In this document: piece by piece, positions 7,835-16,143 of the stretch | Layout: the number at the start of each line of letters is the position of its first letter | Numbering within the stretch: position 1 is the stretch's first letter | Source: AP-15 sp963733945 | GTDB taxonomy: Bacteria > Pseudomonadota > Alphaproteobacteria > ATCC43930 > CGMCC-115725 | DNA: 64,000 nt | Assembly: GCA_963733945.1 (NCBI GenBank) | Contig: CAVTFD010000018.1 | Span: forward strand, 62,001 to 126,000 | Reading direction: 5' to 3' | Notes under the pieces: model-generated | What the model was told of the DNA's origin: nothing | The model's input: only the letters and a program-made list of their open reading frames with translations | Databases searched by the model: none | Made by a program: the position numbers and the translations under genes

Positions 7835-8620
7835 ATGGACACGCTTGAAGCCAACATCTCGAACCGGCCAGCGCATATCAGCGCGGAGGAATGGGCGGTG
7901 CGGATCGATCTCGCCGCCTGCTATCGGCTGATCGCGCATTTCGGCTGGGACGATCTGGTATTGACCCACAATTCGGCGCGGGTGCCGGGCCATCCCGACC
8001 AGATGCTGATCAACCCCTCCGGGTTGATGTTCGACGAGATCACCGCCTCGAACTTGCTGAAAGTCGATATTTCGGACGGCCATCTGATCGAGCCGTCGGA
8101 ATGTGAGCCGATCAACGCCGGGGTTGTCATTCATGGCGCGATCTATCTCGGCCGGTCCGACGTCGATTGCGTCGTCCACACCCATACCGAGGCCGACATC
8201 GCGGTCGGCGCGCTCGAAGAGGGGCTGCTGCCGCTTTCCCAATGGGCGATGCGGTTCTACAACCGGCTCGGCTATCACGATTACGAGGGCGTGTCGCTCG
8301 ACATGGACGAGCGCGAGCGGCTGCAGCACAGCATCGGCAACCATCCGGTTCTGGTATTGCGCAATCACGGCCTGCTGGCGACCGGGCGTAATGTGGCCGA
8401 GGCGTTTTCGTCGACCTACCATTTCGAGCGCTCGGCCGAAGCGCAGCTGAAGATCCAGGCCGCGGTTGCCTCCGGCGCCAAAATGGTCGTCCCGTCGCCC
8501 GACACTTGCGAGCGCCAGGCCGCGCAATTTGCCGGCAACATGCCGCGCCTCCAGGGTCAGCGCGAATGGCCGGCATTGCTGCGCATGCTCGACCGGCTCG
8601 ATCCCAGCTACCGGGCCTAA
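7835..8620 (+). CDS. Class II aldolase/adducin-domain protein
   Basis: A 261-aa class II aldolase/adducin domain. The ATG at 7835 follows AAGGAG by 7 nt. Visible landmarks are LIAHFGWDDLVLTHNSARVP, INPSGLMFDEITASNL, the zinc-binding VVHTHTEADIAV pair of His, and the later RNHGLLATGRNVAEAF with a third His. Members include fuculose- and rhamnulose-phosphate aldolases and many uncharacterised decarboxylase-like proteins. The substrate cannot be named here. It stands alone on its transcript and follows a palindromic repeat. Confidence 0.85.
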   Translation: MDTLEANISNRPAHISAEEWAVRIDLAACYRLIAHFGWDDLVLTHNSARVPGHPDQMLINPSGLMFDEITASNLLKVDISDGHLIEPSECEPINAGVVIHGAIYLGRSDVDCVVHTHTEADIAVGALEEGLLPLSQWAMRFYNRLGYHDYEGVSLDMDERERLQHSIGNHPVLVLRNHGLLATGRNVAEAFSSTYHFERSAEAQLKIQAAVASGAKMVVPSPDTCERQAAQFAGNMPRLQGQREWPALLRMLDRLDPSYRA

Positions 8621-8653
8621 GGTCAGCGTGCTTCTGGCAAGAATTCCTCATTC

Positions 8654-8729
8654 GTCGTTCCCGCGGAAATCGGGATCCGGGGCTATGGGTTTTCTCGCTC
8701 GCCCTAGACCCCCGTTTACGCGGAGCGAC
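8654..8729. repeat. Degenerate palindromic intergenic repeat
   Basis: Left arm GTCGTTCCCGCGGAAATCGG and right arm CCCCCGTTTACGCGGAGCGAC are imperfect inverse complements. This is the familiar GTCATTCCCGCGAAAGCGGGAATCCAGGG type of proteobacterial repeat, partly decayed. It could form a hairpin at the 3' end of the aldolase-like transcript. Confidence 0.6.
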
Positions 8730-8764
8730 CGATTATCGGACCAATGGCAACCAAGGAGGCCGAC

Positions 8765-9187
8765 ATGGCCAAGCTGCGCCACATAGCCATCGCTGCGAGG
8801 GACCCCGACGCGATGGCCGATTTCTATGTCAAGGCGTTTGATTTCAAGATCGTTCGCTCAAACGACGGGCCGCTCGCCTATGGCCACCATCTGAGCGACG
8901 GCACGATCGATCTGGCGATCCTACGGTTCAAGACCGACCAGCTTGGCAAAGGCATGGACTATGCCGGACTGCACCATTTCGGGATCCTGGTCGAGGATGT
9001 CGAAAAGGCCGGCAAAAAGCTCGAGAGCCTTGGCGGGAAGCACTACATGGACCAGGCCGAGGCCGAGCGGATCGGCGGCTTTGAGGTCAAATTCTACGGC
9101 CCTGAAGGCATCCTGTTCGACGTGGCCGAGCATCCGTGGACCGGCACCGAGCCACTACCGATCGAAAAGGCGGAAGCGGCCGAGTAG
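8765..9187 (+). CDS. VOC-superfamily (glyoxalase/bleomycin resistance-like) protein
   Basis: A 140-aa protein with two beta-alpha-beta-beta-beta modules: KLRHIAIAARDPDAMADFYV...GTIDLAILRF and LHHFGILVEDVEKAGKKLES...FYGPEGILFDVAEH. Candidate metal ligands are the first-module His (RHIAIA), the HHFGI His and the Glu of DVAEH, as in metal-dependent VOC enzymes. The ATG at 8765 is preceded by AAGGAGG. A lyase, isomerase or dioxygenase role on a small metabolite is possible, but nothing nearby defines it. Confidence 0.85.
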   Translation: MAKLRHIAIAARDPDAMADFYVKAFDFKIVRSNDGPLAYGHHLSDGTIDLAILRFKTDQLGKGMDYAGLHHFGILVEDVEKAGKKLESLGGKHYMDQAEAERIGGFEVKFYGPEGILFDVAEHPWTGTEPLPIEKAEAAE

Positions 9188-9238
9188 GCCGGAGTTCATC
9201 GCCACCCAGCCTCCGCTCTGCGCTGGCGGTCGACGATA

Positions 9239-9934
9239 CTAGGCGGTCGTGTTGGTGCGCGTTAGGGTCCGCCGCCATTTCGCCCTGAGAGCGCTAGGTC
9301 GCTCAGGGTAGCGTTCGTCGAGAAACCCGGCCGCGGTCACCCGGTCCGTCCGAAAGCTTCGGAAGTCCTGGCGCAACTCGCACCATGCGACCAAATGGCG
9401 GACGGTCTCCATGTAACCGACCGTCACCGGCCAGACGACGCGCTCGCTCTCGCGGCCCTGTTCATCGCGATAGCGCAGCGCGATCTTCCGGCCCGCGTGT
9501 ATCTGGTTGCGTACGCGCGCCATGTCGAGGCCATCGGCGGTGAGGCCGCGAGCTGGCGGTGTTTCGGTGGCCGGCTCGAGCACATAGGGCCGAAGCCGTT
9601 CCGGTACGACGGCGCCGATCTTGGCGATCAGATCCTCGGCCGCCCTGGCCAAGGCCGAATCGCTGTGGCGGGCCACCCATTGGGCTCCCAGCACGGCAGC
9701 CTCGATCTCGTCGGTCGTCAACATCAAAGGCGGCAGGTCCAGCCCCGCCTGCAAGACGTAGCCGACCCCGGCCTCGCCTCGGATCGGCACCCGCTGGCTG
9801 ATAAGATCGGAAATGTCGCGATAGACCGTCCGCTTCGAGGTCTCGAGTTCGGCGGCGAGCGATTCGGCGGTCGCCGGCTTAGGCGTACGCCGCAAGATCT
9901 GAATGATCTGAAACAGCCGGTCCGCGCGTCTCAT
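9239..9934 (-). CDS. YafY-type transcriptional regulator (HTH plus WYL domain)
   Basis: A 231-aa regulator. Residues 1-60 are a DeoR-like helix-turn-helix (MRRADRLFQIIQILR ... SKRTVYRDISDL). Residues about 130-210 are a WYL domain, a ligand-sensing fold, seen as IALRYRDEQGRESERVVWPV and the following FRTDRV. Such proteins usually regulate a neighbour or themselves. A palindrome (ATCACCCGGTGAT, 9943-9955) lies 8 bp upstream of its start. The divergently placed cyclase gene at 10138 and the VOC gene upstream are candidate targets. Confidence 0.9.
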   Translation of the reverse strand: MRRADRLFQIIQILRRTPKPATAESLAAELETSKRTVYRDISDLISQRVPIRGEAGVGYVLQAGLDLPPLMLTTDEIEAAVLGAQWVARHSDSALARAAEDLIAKIGAVVPERLRPYVLEPATETPPARGLTADGLDMARVRNQIHAGRKIALRYRDEQGRESERVVWPVTVGYMETVRHLVAWCELRQDFRSFRTDRVTAAGFLDERYPERPSALRAKWRRTLTRTNTTA

Positions 9935-9942
9935 CAGCCATT

Positions 9943-9955
9943 ATCACCCGGTGAT
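9943..9955. promoter_or_regulatory. Palindrome upstream of the WYL regulator, candidate operator
   Basis: ATCACC-C-GGTGAT is a perfect inverted repeat directly upstream of the regulator start (9934), in the 203-bp gap to the divergent cyclase gene. A related GGGTGATGGC half-site recurs near 10030. Autoregulation is inferred from position. Confidence 0.35.
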
Positions 9956-10137
9956 GCTGACAGCATGATGGCAACAGGTGGCGGGAGGCAACGCTGGCGC
10001 TTGCTCGATTCGTCACCAAATAACTGCCGGGTGATGGCGACATTGCGATCACGGGTAGTCGATAGCGCCGGATCGGCAAAGGACTCTCGCAGCCTGAAGC
10101 TCGCCCGGAGTTCACGGATGCGCGATGGGGATGCACG

Positions 10138-11565
10138 ATGAGCGAAGCCAAAAGTCTGTTTGCAGTTCTGCGGCAATCTGCCGATCCGGGCACTGTCGAG
10201 GCCATTGACGCGTTGGTTCGGGATGCTCCGGACCGCGCCCTGTGCCGGGTCAACGTGCTGGATTTTGCGGCGAAGACCGGTCTCGACGAGGAGCACGTGA
10301 TTGCCGCCTTTCTGCATGCGGCGCGGCTCGGGATCTTCGAGCTGTCGTGGAACGTGCTGTGTCCGGGCTGCGGCGGGGTGCTCAATTCCAGCACGACGTT
10401 GAAGAGCGTGGACAAGGACGAGTATGCCTGCGGCTGGTGCGCCGCCGGGTACACACCGACACTCGACGAGATCGTCGAGGTGACGTTCACGGTCAGCCGG
10501 CGGGTGCGCAAGATCGCCGCGCACGACCCGGATGAGCTAGCCTTCAACGAATATTTTCGCCAGGTGTTCTGGGGCTCGGGCATCGATGTCCCGGACAATT
10601 TCGAGGAGCTGCTTCAGGAAATCGTCCTCGAATCGGTCGAGCTGCCGCCGGGCGGAAAGGCGCTGGTTTCGCTGCAACTGCCGGCGCAGTTCGTGATTGT
10701 TATCGACCCGGTGACGCACGGCACCCAATTCCTCGACGTCAAGGGCGAGCCGACGCGCGAGCGCCAGAATCTGACGATCGTTCTCGACAAGCTGCGCTCG
10801 CCGACTGGAACCTTGGAGCTGCGTCCCGGGCCGCTGCGCCTGTCGCTGGAGAACCGCGCCGATACGCGGGTATTGCCGGGGTTGTGGGTCGCCAACGACA
10901 AGCTGCACGAGCTCCTCGGCCGGCGCAAACCGTTCCTGACCGCCAAGCGGCTCTTGACCAACCAGGTGTTTCGCGACCTTTACGGCACCAACACGATCGA
11001 TGCCGAGCAGCGGCTCAAGATCACCAGCCTGACTTTTTTGTTCACCGATCTCAAAGGCTCGACCGAGCTTTACGAGCGGGTCGGCGATCTTGCCGCCTTC
11101 GATCTGGTGCGCGCGCATTTCAAGGTCCTCAACGAGATCGTCGCCGCCGAAGCCGGAGCGGTGGTCAAGACCATCGGCGATGCGGTCATGGCGACCTTTT
11201 CGACTCCCGACCGGGCGGTTGCCGCCGCACTGCGCATGCGCGAGGCGATGCGCCATTTGGGCAACGGCGGCAACGGGCATAACGGTCACGACGACGAGGA
11301 CGATTTGCTGCTGAAGATCGGCATCCACGAGGGGCCGTGCCTGGCCGTCATACTGAACGACCGGCAGGATTATTTCGGCCAGACCGTCAATATCGCCGCC
11401 CGGGTGCAGGGTCTGGCGGATTCGCGGACCATCATGGCGACGGGTCCGGTCGTCACCCATCCGCAGGCTTCGATCCTGCTGCAGAAGAGCGGCCTGCAGC
11501 CGGTGTCGCAACCGCGAGCGTTGCGTGGCATTGCTGACGAGGTGGCGGTGTACGAGATCCCGTAA
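10138..11565 (+). CDS. Class III adenylate/guanylate cyclase with N-terminal zinc-ribbon sensor region
   Basis: A 475-aa cytosolic protein. The C-terminal 190 residues are a class III cyclase domain: the first metal-binding Asp in FLFTDLKGSTELYERVG, the turn and second acidic region in AVVKTIGDAVMATFS, and the substrate/transition-state segment YFGQTVNIAARVQ. The first 300 residues contain a zinc-ribbon-like pair (LCPGCGG and ACGWCAAG, about residues 79-102) and a beta-rich region, as in DUF5939-type cyclases. A His/Asp/Gly-rich insert (GNGGNGHNGHDDEDD) interrupts the cyclase domain. No transmembrane segment is present. It would make cAMP or cGMP in response to an unknown signal. Confidence 0.85.
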   Translation: MSEAKSLFAVLRQSADPGTVEAIDALVRDAPDRALCRVNVLDFAAKTGLDEEHVIAAFLHAARLGIFELSWNVLCPGCGGVLNSSTTLKSVDKDEYACGWCAAGYTPTLDEIVEVTFTVSRRVRKIAAHDPDELAFNEYFRQVFWGSGIDVPDNFEELLQEIVLESVELPPGGKALVSLQLPAQFVIVIDPVTHGTQFLDVKGEPTRERQNLTIVLDKLRSPTGTLELRPGPLRLSLENRADTRVLPGLWVANDKLHELLGRRKPFLTAKRLLTNQVFRDLYGTNTIDAEQRLKITSLTFLFTDLKGSTELYERVGDLAAFDLVRAHFKVLNEIVAAEAGAVVKTIGDAVMATFSTPDRAVAAALRMREAMRHLGNGGNGHNGHDDEDDLLLKIGIHEGPCLAVILNDRQDYFGQTVNIAARVQGLADSRTIMATGPVVTHPQASILLQKSGLQPVSQPRALRGIADEVAVYEIP

Positions 11566-11654
11566 TCCATCAGTGGCTAGGATCCGCCTGAACTGCTCCG
11601 GGGGATGAACCGGCGGCGTTGACCGCGCCGGCGTCTGCTCTTACCCTTCTTGAC

Positions 11655-11822
11655 GGATGGTTCCCTGACGGGATCAAACGGGAACGCGGTGCGGCGTCAG
11701 TCCGCCCATGCCGCGGCTGCCCCCGCAACTGTGAGCGGCGAGCCAAGCGCTCTGAAACCACTGGGCTGATGCCTGGGAAGGTGGCGCGTCTGGCGACGAC
11801 CCGCAAGCCAGGAAACCGGCCA
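11655..11822 (+). ncRNA. Cobalamin (AdoCbl) riboswitch
   Basis: A cobalamin aptamer is readable in order: the P3 region GGTTCCCTGACGGGATCAAA with GGGAACGCGGTGC, the core CAGTCCGCCCATGCCGCGGC, the highly conserved CCCCCGCAACTGTGAGCGGC, then CCACTGGG, CCTGGGAAGGTGGCG, GACGACCCGC and the B12 box AAGCCAGGAAACCGGC. It lies directly upstream of cobG and should shut the cobalamin biosynthesis operon when coenzyme B12 is plentiful. The expression platform is not clear. A GC-rich stretch at 11825-11900 could pair, but I see no plain terminator with a T-tract. Confidence 0.95.
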
Positions 11823-11994
11823 TCCGCTCGTGGTCACGCGCGAGCGCGCCGGGCGGGGTGTACCGGCGGGGCGGGCCCATTTCTCGGCGGGCGCGGCCGG
11901 CTTGCGGGTGACGGATAACGCGTTGCCGGGAAAAGTCCGCTTGACCGCAGATCCACCAGCCGAGCCGGCGCCGGAATCTCCCGAGCTGCGTCTG

Positions 11995-13253
11995 ATGAAG
12001 CGCGGTTGGTGTCCGGACGTATTGCGCCCGATGCCGACCGGAGACGGTCTACTGGTGCGGCTTCATCCGCCTCTCGGCGGGCTTACCGCCGGGCAGTTGC
12101 AGGCGGTCGCCACGACGGCGCGAAGCTGCGGGAACGGGCTGCTCGACGTTTCCAGCCGGGGCAATCTGCAGATCCGCGGCATCTGCGAACGATCGCACTC
12201 CCGCGCTGGTCGAGCAGCTTTCTGCCGCTGGCCTGGCCGGCTCCGGACAGCGCCGCACGATCGTCTCGCCGCTCGCCGGCCTCGACCCGATCGACCATGT
12301 CGATGCGGCTGCGCTCGCGCTACGGGTCGAAGCCGCGCTGCGGGCCGTCGAGGGGCTTCCCGGCAAGCTCGCAATCGTGGTCGACGGCGGCGGGCGGTTC
12401 CCGCTGGTCGAGCTGGATGCCGAGATTTACGCGGTCGCCGTCTCCAGCAGCAGCATCGCCGTCGGTCTCGCCGCTGGAGGATGGGCCGCGCTGGTGCGGA
12501 ACGACGTCGCTGTCGGCGCTGCCGTCGGCGATTGTCGCGATGCTATCCGACTTTGCCGACGCGGTCGGGAGCGGGAAGTCGTTGGCGATGCGGGACGCCC
12601 CGGCCGATCTGCGCGCGAGACTTGCCGATGTTGCGCGGCTCGCGCCGCCTACCGTGCCGACGCAGCGCCCAATGGCGCCGCGTGCCGGCCCTCTGCAAAT
12701 GCCGGGCGGCCGGGCAAGCCTCGTTCTCGCGTTGCCGTTTGGCCGGTGCGACGCTGACCAGTTGACGCAAATCGCGAGCTGGGCGGAGCGGTTCGGCGGC
12801 GGCGAGGTGCGTCTGTCGCCGTGGCGCGGCATCGTAATTCCGGAGGTACAGCGACAGCACCTCAGGACCTTGATCGCTTTGGCGTCCGGAGCCGGGCTGA
12901 TCATCGAGCCCGCCGATCCGCGCCTCGCTGTCTTCGCCTGTCCGGGGCAACCGGATTGCGCCAATGCCTCGGTCATGACGCGGCGCGATGCGGCCCGGCT
13001 CGCGGCGGCTGCGCGCCCGCTGCTTCAAACCGGCGGCCAAATACACGTTTCGGGGTGCGCCAAGGGCTGCGCCCATCCAGGCCCGGCCGCGCTGACCTTG
13101 GTTGGCGACAATGGCGCCTACCGGGTCGTCGTCGAGGGGACCCCGCGCGATCCCGCCGTCGGCCGTCTCTCGATCGACGACATCGAGCAGCGTCTATCAT
13201 CGGTCGAAACCCGCGCCGACCTCGCATCGCGGTTTCCGGCGGCAGAGACATGA
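11995..13253 (+). pseudogene. cobG: Precorrin-3B synthase CobG, broken by two frameshifts
   Basis: CobG oxidises precorrin-3A to precorrin-3B with O2 and belongs to the nitrite/sulfite reductase family. The N-terminus (MKRGWCPDVLRPMPTGDGLL, GNLQIRG) reads in one frame to about 12190. NDRTPALVEQL onward to about 12510 reads in the next. DFADAVGSGKSLAMRD to the end reads in the third. Both shifts are consistent with one inserted base. The 4Fe-4S/siroheme Cys sites survive in the last part: FACPGQPDC and SGCAKGCAHPGP. The start is uncertain: the frame is open from 11830, but 11995 gives the family N-terminus. The stop overlaps the cobH ATG (ATGA). If real, the aerobic route would be blocked here. 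Confidence 0.85.
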
Positions 13254-13879
13254 GCTCGCGCAACTACCTTCGCGACGGCGCCGAAATCTATCGGCGCTCG
13301 TTCGCGGCGATCCGCGCCGAGGCGGATCTGGCCGGTTTCGCCGGCGCGGCGGAACGTGTCGTCGTGCGCATGATCCACGCCTGCGGCATGACCGATCTGC
13401 CGCGCGATGTGGAGCTGTCGCCGGATTTCGCTGAAGCCGGCGAAAGGGCGCTGAAGGCCGGCGCCGCGATTTTCTGCGATTCCAAGATGGTCATGCATGG
13501 CGTCACCCGCGCGCGCCTGCCGGCTGCCAATGACGTGATTTGCGCGCTCGACGATCCGCGCGTGCCGGGTTTGGCGCGGGCGCTCGGCAATACCCGCAGC
13601 GCCGCTGCGGTCGAGCTGTGGCGCGAGCGCCTGGGCGATGCCGTCGTGGTCATCGGCAATGCGCCGACGGCGCTGTTCCGGCTGCTCGAAATCCTCGACG
13701 AAGGGGCGTCCTTGCCTGCCGCGGTGATCGGCGTGCCGGTCGGTTTTGTCGGCGCGGCCGAGGCAAAGCGTGCGCTGGCGCAAGACCGGCGCGTTCCTTT
13801 TCTCGTCGTGCATGGGCGGCGCGGCGGCAGCGCGATTGCGGCGGCGGCGATAAACGCGCTGGCGAGCGAGGCAGAATGA
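13250..13879 (+). CDS. cobH: Precorrin-8X methylmutase CobH
   Basis: A 209-aa enzyme that moves the methyl group from C-11 to C-12, turning precorrin-8X into hydrogenobyrinic acid. The catalytic His is in VVRMIHACGMTDLP, followed by the family segments AIFCDSKMVMHGVTRARLP, NTRSAAAVELW, IGNAPTALFRLLE and GVPVGFVGAAEAKRAL. It is complete and of normal length. Its ATG overlaps the cobG stop by 4 nt and its TGA overlaps the cobI ATG by 4 nt, so it sits in the middle of a coupled operon under the riboswitch. Confidence 0.95.
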   Translation: MSSRNYLRDGAEIYRRSFAAIRAEADLAGFAGAAERVVVRMIHACGMTDLPRDVELSPDFAEAGERALKAGAAIFCDSKMVMHGVTRARLPAANDVICALDDPRVPGLARALGNTRSAAAVELWRERLGDAVVVIGNAPTALFRLLEILDEGASLPAAVIGVPVGFVGAAEAKRALAQDRRVPFLVVHGRRGGSAIAAAAINALASEAE

Positions 13880-14632
13880 TCCCGACCAATGGCCATTGGC
13901 CCTCGGCCGCGCGCCTTGTCGGCGTCGGGCTGGGGCCCGGTGACCCTGACTACGTGACGATGCGGGCGTTAAAGGTGCTGCGCGCCGCCGACCGCGTCGT
14001 GCATTTCGCCAAGAAGGGCGAACGCGGCCACGCCCGCACCATCGCCGATGCCGTGATCGGCCCCGATCCCGGGCGCGAATTGCCGCTCTACTATCCGGTA
14101 ACGACCGAAATCCCGCTCGCCCATCCCGATTACGCCGCGGCGATTTGCGCGTTTCCATGACATGGCGGCGGCACGCTTGATCGACGAGATCGCCACCGGG
14201 CGTTCAGTGGCGGTGCTGTGCGAGGGTGACCCGTTCTTCTACGGCTCGTTTACCCATCTGTGGCTGCGCTTGAAGGACCGGGTGGCGATCGAAATCGTGC
14301 CCGGGATTACCGGCATGGCGGGAGCGGGAGCGGGCGCGGGCATGCCGATCGGCTGGGCCGACGATGTACTGACCGTCCTTCCCGCTACCTTGCGCTATGC
14401 CGATCTTGTGGAGCGCCTTGGATCGACGGATGCCGCAGTGATCATCAAGCTGGGGCGGAACCTGCCCAAGGTGCGCGACGCCCTCGCCGCCGCCGGGCTG
14501 CTCGACAGGGCCATCTACGTCGAACGCGCGACGATGCCGGGTCAGCGCATCAGCCCGGTCGCCGACATGGCCGAGGACAGCGTGCCCTATTTCTCGCTGA
14601 TCCTGGTGCCCGGCCGGGGGCGCCGCGGATGA
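13876..14632 (+). pseudogene. cobI: Precorrin-2 C20-methyltransferase CobI, with one frameshift
   Basis: This SAM-dependent tetrapyrrole methylase makes precorrin-3A from precorrin-2. The first part reads LVGVGLGPGDPDYVTMRALK and LPLYYPVTTEIPLAHPDYAA. The frame then meets TGA at 14158, and the protein continues one base over with FHDMAAARLIDEIATG, CEGDPFFYGSFTHL, IVPGITGMAGAGA and ISPVADMAEDSVPYFSL. An extra T in GCGATTTGCGCG (about 14142-14150) explains the shift. Joined length of about 250 aa is normal. Its stop overlaps the cobJ start (ATGA). This may be a sequencing insertion. Confidence 0.88.
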
Positions 14633-15399
14633 AGGCGCCGGGGAGTTTGACGGTGGTCGGTCTCGGCCCGGGCGACCCGCAATGGCTGACCCCCGCGGCA
14701 TCGGTTGCACTGGAAGCGGCGACCGATCTGGTCGGCTATCGCACCTATCTCGACCGCGTACCGGAGACGCCCGGCCAGCAGCGTTATGGCTTCGACAACC
14801 GCACCGAACTCGACCGCGCCCGTCTGGCGCTCGACCTCGCGTCTCAGGGGCGGCGGGTGGTCGTTGTTTCAGGCGGCGACCCCGGCGTGTTTGCGATGGC
14901 CGCGGCCGTGTTTGAGGCCGTCGAGCAGGGACCGCCGGCGTGGCGCGACCTGGACATCCGGGTCGAGCCGGGCGTCACCGCGATGGTCGCGGCGGCAGCG
15001 CGGGTCGGCGCACCGTTGGGCAACGATTTCTGCGCGATCTCGCTGTCCGACAATCTGAAGCCGTGGGCCACTATCGAACAGCGGCTTCGCGCAGCTGCCG
15101 CCGCCGATTTCGTGATCGCCCTGTACAACCCGGCATCGATGGCGCGCCCGCACCAGCTCGAAGACGCGCTGCGAATCGTTGCCGAGATGCGCGATCCCGA
15201 CACGCCGGTCATCTTCGCCCATGCCGTCGGCCGGCCCGAGGAGCGGATCGCGGTCGAACGCCTCGGCGAGGCCGGCTCCGTTGCCGCCGACATGGCGACG
15301 ATCGTCGTGATCGGCGCGACCGCGACCCGGCGGATCGCCCGCGGCGGCGGCGCCGTCCCTTACGTCTACACGCCGCGCAGCAGCGGAACCCGTTGTTGA
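14629..15399 (+). CDS. cobJ: Precorrin-3B C17-methyltransferase CobJ
   Basis: A 256-aa tetrapyrrole methylase catalysing C-17 methylation with ring contraction of precorrin-3B to precorrin-4. It has the Gly-rich N-terminus VVGLGPGDPQWLTPAA, DLVGYRTYLDRVP, the SAM-loop VVVVSGGDPGVFAMAAAVFE, VEPGVTAMVAAAARVGAPLG and FVIALYNPASMARPHQL, all typical. The ATG at 14629 overlaps the CobI stop. The last 34 nt overlap the 3' end of cobK on the other strand. Confidence 0.95.
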   Translation: MKAPGSLTVVGLGPGDPQWLTPAASVALEAATDLVGYRTYLDRVPETPGQQRYGFDNRTELDRARLALDLASQGRRVVVVSGGDPGVFAMAAAVFEAVEQGPPAWRDLDIRVEPGVTAMVAAAARVGAPLGNDFCAISLSDNLKPWATIEQRLRAAAAADFVIALYNPASMARPHQLEDALRIVAEMRDPDTPVIFAHAVGRPEERIAVERLGEAGSVAADMATIVVIGATATRRIARGGGAVPYVYTPRSSGTRC

Positions 15400-16127
15400 G
15401 CGTCGATCCAGTCCAGCGCCGCGGCGACGCTCTCGGCTTCGGTGACCGCCGGCTTTTCCGGTCGCGCGACGACGACCACCGGCAGCCCGAGCGCGCGGGC
15501 CACAGCGATCTTGGCATAGGTGGCCGAACCGCCGGAGTTCTTGGTGACGATGATATCGATATGTTCGCTTTCCAACAGCGCGCGCTCGCCGGCCTCGTCG
15601 AATGGCCCCCGGGCGAGCAGCGTGCTGACCCGCGGCACCGGCAGCGCGTCGCCGACCGGCTCGATCGAGCGCACCAGATAGAAGTGCTGCGGGGCCGTGG
15701 CGAAGGGCGCCAGTTCGAGCCGGCCGATCGTCAGAAAGACGCGGCGGGGCGTCGCTCCCAGCGCCGGGACCGCATCCGCCATCGTCGCGACCTCGATCCA
15801 GCGATCGCCTGGCTGGGCGCGCCAGGGCGGCCGGCGCAGCCCCAGCAATGGCAGGCCCAGGCGGAAGCAGGCCGCGGCGGCGTTGCGCGACATCATCGCC
15901 GCGAAAGGGTGGGTGGCATCGACGACCGCGTCGGTTTGGTGCTCGGTCAGCCAACGCGCCAGACCTTCGGCGCCGCCGAAGCCGCCGGTTTTTGTCGGCA
16001 GCGGCGACGGGCGCGGGTTGGTGGTGCGCCCGGCGAAGGACAAAATCGCGTCGATATCGGCTCGCTCGGCGAGTTTCGCCGCGAGCGCCGAGGCTTCGGT
16101 CGTTCCACCGAGAACAAGGATACGCAT
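15366..16127 (-). CDS. cobK: Precorrin-6A reductase CobK
   Basis: A 253-aa NADPH-dependent enzyme reducing precorrin-6A to precorrin-6B. The family N-terminus MRILVLGGTTEASALAAKLA is followed by VVDATHPFAAMMSRNAA, the VFLTIGRLELAPF segment and IIVTKNSGGSATYAKIAVAR near the end. It is complete. It is transcribed opposite to the flanking cob genes: tail-to-tail with cobJ with a 34-nt overlap, and head-to-head with cobL with 16 bp between start codons. It must therefore have its own promoter, likely inside cobL. Confidence 0.95.
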   Translation of the reverse strand: MRILVLGGTTEASALAAKLAERADIDAILSFAGRTTNPRPSPLPTKTGGFGGAEGLARWLTEHQTDAVVDATHPFAAMMSRNAAAACFRLGLPLLGLRRPPWRAQPGDRWIEVATMADAVPALGATPRRVFLTIGRLELAPFATAPQHFYLVRSIEPVGDALPVPRVSTLLARGPFDEAGERALLESEHIDIIVTKNSGGSATYAKIAVARALGLPVVVVARPEKPAVTEAESVAAALDWIDAQQRVPLLRGV

Positions 16128-16143
16128 CCGGGTGTCTTCGCCG

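Noticed and set aside
11830..11994. Longer cobG N-terminus from 11830
   Set aside because: The extra 55 residues lie at the end of the riboswitch and its likely expression platform, and do not resemble CobG. The family N-terminus begins at 11995.
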